Program-made: the position numbers and the translations under genes | Notes under the pieces: model-generated | Seen by the model: only the letters and a program-made list of their open reading frames with translations | What the model was told of the DNA's origin: nothing | Databases searched by the model: none | In this document: piece after piece, positions 59,102 to 64,000 of the stretch | How the letters are laid out: each line of letters starts with the position of its first letter | Numbering within the stretch: the first letter of the stretch is position 1 | Assembly (NCBI RefSeq): GCF_036967205.1 | Contig: NZ_CP146022.1 | Location: forward strand, 6,572,001-6,636,000 | Direction of reading: 5' to 3' | DNA: 64,000 nucleotides | Source of the DNA: Streptomyces sp. Q6 | GTDB taxonomy: Bacteria > Actinomycetota > Actinomycetes > Streptomycetales > Streptomycetaceae

Positions 59102-60007
59102 CGGCCCGACCGGACCCGGGGCGTCACGCCCGCGCGCGCAGCGCCCCGCGACCGCGTCGAAGAACGCCGCGTGGGCCACCGCGCTGGCCGCGAGCTCCGG
59201 GTTCCACGGCAGCACCAGAGCCCGCTCGGCGACGGCGGCCCACTGCGGGTCGCCCACGTACTCGTCGGCCGGAGCCGCGTTGGCCCGCGCGTCCAACAGG
59301 ACGACATCCGGGGCGAGTTCGGCCGCGTCACCCCAGGTCCCCGTGTGCCAGTTGGCGCCGGGGCCCTCGGGCGGCTCCACCGTGCGCACGCCGAGACCGC
59401 CGAGCGCGCTCAGGTCGGGCCACTTCCCGGGCCGCGCCAGATGCACGCTGTCGGCGCCGCCCGGCGACAGGGCGAGCACCCTGGCCCCGCCCGCGCTCCG
59501 TGCCGCGACGTCCGCCAACTCCCGCTCGGCACGCTCCAGTTCGGCCAGGACGGACGGCTCCTCCGCAGCGCCGAGCGAACGCCCGAGCTCCGCGAACCGC
59601 TCCCGCACCCCGGCCAGGCTCCGCCCCTGCCCCACGTCGATCACGACGACCGGGACGTGCTCCTCCAGGTGCTTGGCCGTGTCGGGCTCGATCCCGTACA
59701 CCTGCCCGCCGCCGTACGTGAGGGCCACGACCAGATCGGGCCGCACCGCGAGCACGTCGTCGAGGCCGAGCCCCGCCCCCGCGCCCAGATACGCCACGTC
59801 GTCGAGCGGCAGGACGCCCGACTTGGCGCGGTCCGGATGCTCTCCGTCGTGGTACGAGCCGAAGATCCCGACAGGCCGTATCCCGAGATCCCACAGGCCC
59901 GCCCCGGCCTGTATGTAGGCGACGACCCGGGCGGGCGGCTCCGCCGCAGCGGCCGGATGGCCGCGGTCGTCGGTGAACTCCCACGCTGTGGTTGACCGTT
60001 GTTCCAT
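59042..60007 (-). CDS. ABC transporter substrate-binding-like protein (siderophore/B12 type) without signal peptide
   Basis: The 321-residue protein resembles class III periplasmic binding proteins: PARVVAYIQAGAGLWDLGIR at the start of lobe one, GVLPLDDVAYLGAGAGLGLDD and VLAVRPDLVVALTYGGGQVYG, a long helix around ELGRSLGAAEEPSVLAELERA, and lobe two with LALSPGGADSVHLARPGKWP and ELAPDVVLLDARA. Iron-siderophore receptors share this layout. The N-terminus (MEQRSTTAWEFTDDRG) has no signal peptide or lipobox, and no permease or ATPase gene is adjacent, so it may be a cytoplasmic relative or depend on another start. ATG 60007 is used. Confidence 0.75.
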   Translation of the reverse strand: MEQRSTTAWEFTDDRGHPAAAAEPPARVVAYIQAGAGLWDLGIRPVGIFGSYHDGEHPDRAKSGVLPLDDVAYLGAGAGLGLDDVLAVRPDLVVALTYGGGQVYGIEPDTAKHLEEHVPVVVIDVGQGRSLAGVRERFAELGRSLGAAEEPSVLAELERAERELADVAARSAGGARVLALSPGGADSVHLARPGKWPDLSALGGLGVRTVEPPEGPGANWHTGTWGDAAELAPDVVLLDARANAAPADEYVGDPQWAAVAERALVLPWNPELAASAVAHAAFFDAVAGRCARGRDAPGPVGPSAGGLVGDRLVGVDAAGAR

Positions 60008-60081
60008 GCAGGGACCTTGCCCAGGCCGCCCGCGCGGCACGCGGCCCCCCACCCGCCAAATCCGGCCACGCGTACGGCGGT

Positions 60082-60999
60082 TCACTCGGTGGCGAGCAGC
60101 CGCCTGCGGCACTCCTCGACGTCGAAGTCGGCCTTCGGGTACTGCGGGTCCATCGCCTCCAGATGCTCCGACAGCAGCTTGCTGATGGCCCAGTTGCGAT
60201 ACCACTTGCGGTCGGCCGGGACCACGAACCACGGAGCCGCGTCCGTCGAGCACCGCTCCAGGGCGATCTCGTACGCCTCCTGGTACGCGGGCCACAGCGC
60301 GCGCTCGTCGATGTCGCCGGGGTTGAACTTCCAGTGCTTGTCGGGGTTGTCGAGCCGTTCCAGGAGCCGTCGCTCCTGCTGCTCGTAGGAGACGTGCAGG
60401 AAGCACTTCACGACGACCACGCCGTCGTCGACGAGGGACTGCTCGAACCGGTTGATCTGCCCGTAGCGCCGGCCGAGCTGACTGCGCGGCACCAACTCCC
60501 GTACGCGCGCGATGAGCACGTCCTCGTACTGGGACCGGTCGAAGATGCCGATCTCGCCGGGCTCCGGCAGCGCCTTCATCACCCGCCACAGGAACGGGTG
60601 GTTCAGCTCCTCCCTGGTCGGCGCCTTGAAGGCCTTGATGCGGCAGCCCGACGGATTGAAGAGCCCGATCACGTGCTTGACGGTGCCGCCCTTCCCGCTG
60701 GTGTCCATGCCCTGGAGGATCAGCAGGACACGCCGCCGGTCGCCGGCCGACCCCGCGGCCCACAGCCGCTCCTGGAGGCCCGCGAGGCGCTCGCCCATCC
60801 GGGCGGTCGCGGCGACGCCCGCCGCCTTGTCCGCGGGGCCGCCGGGCGTCGCCGCCGCGTCGTACGACGACAGGTCGATCGGCTCGCCCCCGGGGACGCG
60901 CAGCAGCTCGCGCAGCGGAGGCGGGGCGCTCCGGGACGCCTTGCGGGCGGCCTTGCTCTGTCCGCCGGCCTTCCCGCCGCCCTTCTTGTTCTTCGCCAC
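60082..60999 (-). CDS. ppk2: Polyphosphate kinase 2 family protein
   Basis: The 305-residue protein contains Walker A GMDTSGKGG (97-105), GCRIKAFKAPTREELNHPFLW-type region, the Walker B/lid motif IFDRSQYEDVLIARV, and the segment HVSYEQQERRLLERLDNP with DKHWKFNPGDIDER, all diagnostic of PPK2. It uses polyphosphate to phosphorylate nucleotides (AMP, ADP or GDP; subclass not readable here). An extra Lys-rich N-terminus (AKNKKGGGKAGG) precedes the fold. It is cytoplasmic and a single gene, divergent from the alpha/beta-hydrolase leader at 61146. Confidence 0.92.
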   Translation of the reverse strand: MAKNKKGGGKAGGQSKAARKASRSAPPPLRELLRVPGGEPIDLSSYDAAATPGGPADKAAGVAATARMGERLAGLQERLWAAGSAGDRRRVLLILQGMDTSGKGGTVKHVIGLFNPSGCRIKAFKAPTREELNHPFLWRVMKALPEPGEIGIFDRSQYEDVLIARVRELVPRSQLGRRYGQINRFEQSLVDDGVVVVKCFLHVSYEQQERRLLERLDNPDKHWKFNPGDIDERALWPAYQEAYEIALERCSTDAAPWFVVPADRKWYRNWAISKLLSEHLEAMDPQYPKADFDVEECRRRLLATE

Positions 61000-61145
61000 A
61001 GCGCACCCCTTCAGGTCAGGTCCTCCGATCCTGCGTCGGGATGCGGACCACCGCTACCCGGCCTCAGCGGAAAACCGTTCGCGGGACCGCGGCCCCGCCT
61101 GGTAGCTTGCGGGCGGCCGTGCGGAAGAACGAGGAGGTGGTACCC

Positions 61146-61199
61146 GTGAAGACACAACTGACATGGGTGCTCCCCTCTGGGGTCACGGCCGGGCGATAG
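61146..61199 (+). CDS. Candidate 17-residue leader peptide
   Basis: GTG 61146 with GGAGGTGG 6 nt upstream opens an 18-codon frame, VKTQLTWVLPSGVTAGR, ending in TAG at 61197-61199. It lies 44 bases before the alpha/beta-hydrolase gene, with a hairpin between them that ends at the hydrolase ribosome-binding site. The strong ribosome-binding site on a very short frame suggests a regulatory leader. Confidence 0.45.
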   Translation: MKTQLTWVLPSGVTAGR

Positions 61200-61205
61200 G
61201 TCGTC

Positions 61206-61231
61206 CGGGAGCGCCACGCTGTGCACTCCCG
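61206..61231 (+). promoter_or_regulatory. Hairpin next to the hydrolase ribosome-binding site
   Basis: CGGGAG (61206-61211) pairs with CTCCCG (61226-61231) around a 14-base loop with some inner GC pairing. GAAAGG, the only ribosome-binding site of the hydrolase (start 61244), begins at the foot of the stem, so the structure could gate translation depending on ribosomes on the leader peptide. Confidence 0.45.
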
Positions 61232-61243
61232 AAAGGCACGACC

Positions 61244-61978
61244 ATGCGTTTCCTCTCTGAGCAGCGCCTCGACGACGGCATCGTCGAGCGCGAGTTCACC
61301 CTCGGCGAGATCCCCGGCACCCTGTGGACACCCGCGTCCGCTTCCGCGTCCGCACCGGTCCCGCTGATCCTGATGTCCCACAACAACGGCCTGCCCAAGG
61401 CGCAGCCCCGCCTCGTGGCCCGCGCCCGGCACACCGCGGCCTGCGGCTACGCCGTCGTCACCATCGACGCCGCCGGATGCGGCGACCGGCCCCGGTCCGC
61501 CGAGGCCGAGCGGACCCGCGCCGAGCTGGGCCGCGCGATGCGGGCCGGTGAGCCGGTCGACGAGATCTTCGAAGCCCTCATCGGCCCGCTGGTCGAGAAC
61601 GCGGTCCCGGAATGGCTGACCACACTGGACGCCGCCCTTGAGCTGCCGGAGGTCGACGACGGGCCGGTCGGATACACGAGCTGGACCGCCCTCGGCATCC
61701 GCCTCGCGGCGGTCGAGCCGCGCATCAAGGCCGCGGGCTTCTTCGCCGGGGGCTACGTGCCCCGCGCCCAGCGCGAGGAGGCCCGGCAGCTCACCGTCCC
61801 CCTGCTGATGCTGTTGCAGTGGGACGACGAGGGGAACCCGCGCCGGCGGGCCCTGGAGCTGTTCGACACCTTCGGCAGCAAGGAGAAGACGCTGCACGCC
61901 AACCTGGGCGGGCACACCGGCACCCCGTGGTTCGAGGCGGAGGACGGCAACCGGTTCTTCGGGCGGCACCTGAAGTGA
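61244..61978 (+). CDS. Alpha/beta-hydrolase (dienelactone-hydrolase-like)
   Basis: The 244-residue cytoplasmic protein contains VPLILMSHNNGLPKAQPR (oxyanion loop), YAVVTIDAAGCGDRPRS, a nucleophile elbow reading GPVGYTSWTALGIRLA, LLMLLQWDDEGNPRRRAL with a candidate Asp, and NLGGHTGTPWFEAE with the His. The elbow departs from G-x-S-x-G, having Y-T-S-W-T, so the exact nucleophile is uncertain but the triad order fits. The Ala/Ser repeat ASASASAP lies before the first strand. Substrate unknown. Expression may be governed by the upstream leader peptide and hairpin. It is convergent with the PhoX-type gene. Confidence 0.82.
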   Translation: MRFLSEQRLDDGIVEREFTLGEIPGTLWTPASASASAPVPLILMSHNNGLPKAQPRLVARARHTAACGYAVVTIDAAGCGDRPRSAEAERTRAELGRAMRAGEPVDEIFEALIGPLVENAVPEWLTTLDAALELPEVDDGPVGYTSWTALGIRLAAVEPRIKAAGFFAGGYVPRAQREEARQLTVPLLMLLQWDDEGNPRRRALELFDTFGSKEKTLHANLGGHTGTPWFEAEDGNRFFGRHLK

Positions 61979-61995
61979 GATGAGGTGGGACCGGG

Positions 61996-62030
61996 CCGGA
62001 ACCTGTGCCGCCCGGCGGCACAGGTTCCGG
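61996..62030. terminator. Perfect 15-bp hairpin between convergent genes
   Basis: CCGGAACCTGTGCCG (61996-62010) pairs exactly with CGGCACAGGTTCCGG (62016-62030) around a 5-base loop, between the hydrolase and PhoX-type gene stops. Confidence 0.85.
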
Positions 62031-62050
62031 CGGGTCGGTGACGCACACGG

Positions 62051-63436
62051 TCAGGAGTGCCAGGGACCCGTCACCGCGAACGTCGTGCCGGGCGTGTAGC
62101 AGTTCACGTACATCGTGTCGCCGTCGGGGGAGAAAGTGACCCCCGCGAACTCGCCCCACTCCGGGGCCTCGGGCGTCCCGATGTTCTGCCGGCCCCGCGC
62201 CATGGCGTACACCTCGCCCTTGCGCGTGACGCCGAAGACGTGCTGCGCGCCCTCACCGTCCTCGCACACCATCAGGCCGCCGCTGGGCGCGAGGCAGATG
62301 TTGTCGGGCTCCTCGCCGGGCAGTTGCACGTCGGTGTCCGGCCCGAAGACGATGACCAGCGTGAGGCGGCGCGACGCCGGGTCGTACCGCCAGATCTGCC
62401 CGAAGTGGTCGGCGGCCGAGCCCTCCCTGCTGCGCGCGTACGACGACACGAAGTAGACGCACGACCCGCCCCAGTAGCAGCCCTCCAGCTTCTGGGCGTG
62501 CGTGATGCCCTTCGGCCCGAAGTCCTGGTTGCGGATGGGGGTCTGCGCGGCCAGCGGGTCCGGTACGTCGACCCACTCGACGCCGCCGAAGCTCGCCCCG
62601 GTCTCCTGGACCGCCGACAGGTCGGGCACGCCCGGCACCCGCATCGCCTGGAGCCGGCCGCCCGCGCGCAGCGAACCCAGGCCGCCCTCGGGCTTGTTGG
62701 GCAGGAAGCGGTAGAACAGGCCGAACGGGGACTGGAACGCGTCCTCCGTCTCGTAGACGATGCCGCGCCGCGGATCGACGGCGACGGCCTCGTGCTGGAA
62801 GCGACCCATCGCGGTCAGCGGGACGGCACCCGAGCGGTGCGGGTCGACCGGGTCGACCTCGAAGATGAAGCCGTGGTCCTTCGTGTAGCCGTTCGTACCG
62901 GCCCGGTCCTCGGTCTCCTCGCAGGTGAGCCAGGTGCCCCAAGGGGTGTGGCCGCCCGCGCAGTTGACGGCCGTACCGGCGATCGCGACCCGCTCCGACA
63001 GCACGTTCCCGTGCCGGTCGACGGTGAGCGCCGTACAGCCGCCCTTGCCCATCGGGTCGTAGGTGAGGCCGGCGACGGTCGGCACCTGGATCTTCGCGGT
63101 GACCCGGTTCTCGTGGTTGCGCACGAGGTGCACGCGGCCCTGTCTCCCGGCGAAGGCGGCCATGCCGTCGTGGTTGCTCGGCACCTTGCCCTCCCCGGAC
63201 CGCAGGGGGTCCCCTTCGCGGGAGAGCACCTTGTACGAGAACCCCTTCGGCAGGTCGAGCAGTCCGGCCGGGTCGGGCACCAACGGCCCGTAGCCGCCCT
63301 TCCCCTGTGCCGCGGCGGACCCGGCGAACAGCTCGGAGACGGCCCCGGCGAAGGTGATCCCCACCCCCAGCGCGCCGGTGCGGGCGAGGACTTGACGTCG
63401 TGTTGCGGACTGCCGTGCATCGGTGGTGCGTGACAT
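62051..63436 (-). CDS. Tat-exported PhoX-type (DUF839) protein
   Basis: The 461-residue protein has a twin-arginine signal (TRRQVLARTGALGVGITFAG, cleavage after SAAAQ). The DUF839/PhoX propeller segments are LVRNHENRVTAKIQV, LTYDPMGKGGCTALTVDRHG, GGHTPWGTWLTCEETEDRAG, GRFQHEAVAVDPRRGIVYETE and EEPDNICLAPSGGLMVCEDG. PhoX is a calcium/iron alkaline phosphatase; many DUF839 proteins in this clade are exported and probably phosphatases. The E-T-E/E-D residues expected to hold metal are present. A phosphodiester or phosphomonoester target in the envelope would suit the wider locus. ATG 63436 is used. Confidence 0.88.
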   Translation of the reverse strand: MSRTTDARQSATRRQVLARTGALGVGITFAGAVSELFAGSAAAQGKGGYGPLVPDPAGLLDLPKGFSYKVLSREGDPLRSGEGKVPSNHDGMAAFAGRQGRVHLVRNHENRVTAKIQVPTVAGLTYDPMGKGGCTALTVDRHGNVLSERVAIAGTAVNCAGGHTPWGTWLTCEETEDRAGTNGYTKDHGFIFEVDPVDPHRSGAVPLTAMGRFQHEAVAVDPRRGIVYETEDAFQSPFGLFYRFLPNKPEGGLGSLRAGGRLQAMRVPGVPDLSAVQETGASFGGVEWVDVPDPLAAQTPIRNQDFGPKGITHAQKLEGCYWGGSCVYFVSSYARSREGSAADHFGQIWRYDPASRRLTLVIVFGPDTDVQLPGEEPDNICLAPSGGLMVCEDGEGAQHVFGVTRKGEVYAMARGRQNIGTPEAPEWGEFAGVTFSPDGDTMYVNCYTPGTTFAVTGPWHS

Positions 63437-63617
63437 GAGAGCAACTTCCTGTTGGCGGACAGGACTGTGACCCGGCTGTGTCTATCACGCACACTCCGTC
63501 ACGGGAACCACGCGCGTAGCAAGTGCAGCTAGAGGATGGTTACTCGTGTAGCCAAGCGGCCTTCCCGCCCCGGGACCTACGGGGGAGGAGGCGCGGCCCC
63601 TGGGCGCGGACGAGCCC

Positions 63618-64000
63618 CTATGCGCGGACGAGCCCCTTCGCGTCCCGGGCCAGTGCCGTGAGCCGCGAGATCGCCCGGAAGTACTTCTTCCGGTAGCCGC
63701 CGTTCAGCATCTCCTCGCTGAAGAGCCGGTCGAACGGCTCGCCCGCCGCCAGCACCGGGATCTCGCGGTCGTAGAGCCGGTCCGCGAGGACCACGAGGCG
63801 CAGGGCCGTCGACTGGTCGGGGACGGCGGAGACATCGGTGAGGCAGACGGCCTTGAGGTGGTCCGTCAGGGCGCCGTAGCGGCTCGGGTGCACCCGGGCG
63901 AGATGCTCCAGGAGGTGCGGGAAGTCGTCGAGCGACGCGCCCTCGGTGGCGTACGCGGCCTTGGTGACCTGCTCGTCGGAGAACGGCGCGGGGGCCTCGG
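63618..64000 (-). CDS. ZapE/AFG1-like ATPase, C-terminal part
   Basis: The gene enters from the right edge; 127 residues are visible. ATEGASLDDFPHLLEHLARV, HPSRYGALTDHLKAVCLTDV, TALRLVVLADRLYDREIPVL and RLFSEEMLNGGYRKKYFRAISRL match the C-terminal lobe of the AFG1/ZapE family (sensor region and arginine-finger helix of a P-loop ATPase). ZapE interacts with FtsZ in E. coli; actinobacterial members are cell-division-associated or mitochondrial-LACE1-like in annotation. The Walker motifs are outside the window. Confidence 0.82.
   Translation of the reverse strand, partial: EAPAPFSDEQVTKAAYATEGASLDDFPHLLEHLARVHPSRYGALTDHLKAVCLTDVSAVPDQSTALRLVVLADRLYDREIPVLAAGEPFDRLFSEEMLNGGYRKKYFRAISRLTALARDAKGLVRA

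Noticed and set aside
1-64000. CRISPR arrays, tRNA or rRNA genes, transposases, phage genes
   Set aside because: I looked for regularly spaced direct repeats, conserved RNA motifs and transposase or integrase motifs and found none; the tandem repeats present lack spacers.

Overview
The window is about 64 kb of very GC-rich actinobacterial chromosome, almost certainly Streptomyces. Frequent GTG starts, many ATGA or GTGA gene overlaps, a WhiB-type Fe-S protein, an LAxTG (sortase E type) surface protein, a DinB/mycothiol-type protein and a coproporphyrin-dependent haem pathway (hemE, cgoX/hemY, chdC/hemQ) all point there. I recognised no rRNA, tRNA, CRISPR array, prophage or insertion sequence.

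Layout. (1) 1-14283, cell envelope and phosphoglycan locus: the start of an LCP-family glycopolymer ligase on the minus strand, then a plus-strand run of three Stealth-family sugar-phosphate transferases (the middle one has lost the catalytic motifs), a GT4 glycosyltransferase, a PIG-L deacetylase with a beta-propeller-like tail, an exported endo/exonuclease/phosphatase-fold enzyme, a sortase-anchored surface protein and an exported phosphodiester glycosidase. The two ends of this run are homologous to the two enzymes of the animal mannose-6-phosphate tagging pathway: GlcNAc-1-phosphotransferase and the uncovering enzyme. (2) 14361-22913, housekeeping: fadB/fadA beta-oxidation pair, ferritin-like protein, RNase D, a LuxR-type response regulator, DUF3000 and hemE. 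(3) 23042-35416, a catabolic island: two versions of an MFS transporter - CaiB/BaiF CoA-transferase - acyl-CoA dehydrogenase module, with two LysR regulators, an enoyl-CoA hydratase and an AidB-like flavoprotein. It sits between hemE and the other haem genes. (4) 35459-45801: FAD oxidoreductase, DUF4349 lipoprotein, cgoX, chdC, RNHCP protein, secreted peptidase, then TIGR04222 and DUF4142 membrane proteins and a DUF692/MNIO enzyme fused to a partner domain. (5) 45914-54713: a TetR-linked set of small proteins, PTH2-type peptidyl-tRNA hydrolase, an ABC exporter, a polysaccharide deacetylase lipoprotein and esterases. (6) 54748-64000: MFS transporter and divergent LacI regulator with a clear double operator, DUF6479, WhiB, small basic and acidic proteins, a solute-binding-like protein, PPK2, an alpha/beta hydrolase behind a candidate leader peptide, a Tat-exported PhoX-type protein and the C-terminal part of a ZapE/AFG1-like ATPase.

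Three genes (CoA-transferase at 24412, ABC ATPase at 49696, polysaccharide deacetylase at 51587) are each broken by what looks like one missing base. All three breaks lie in G/C-rich runs, so base-calling errors must be excluded before calling them pseudogenes. Several control regions carry unusual short tandem repeats, most notably eight 17-bp units that run into, and supply, the start codon of the LacI-family gene.
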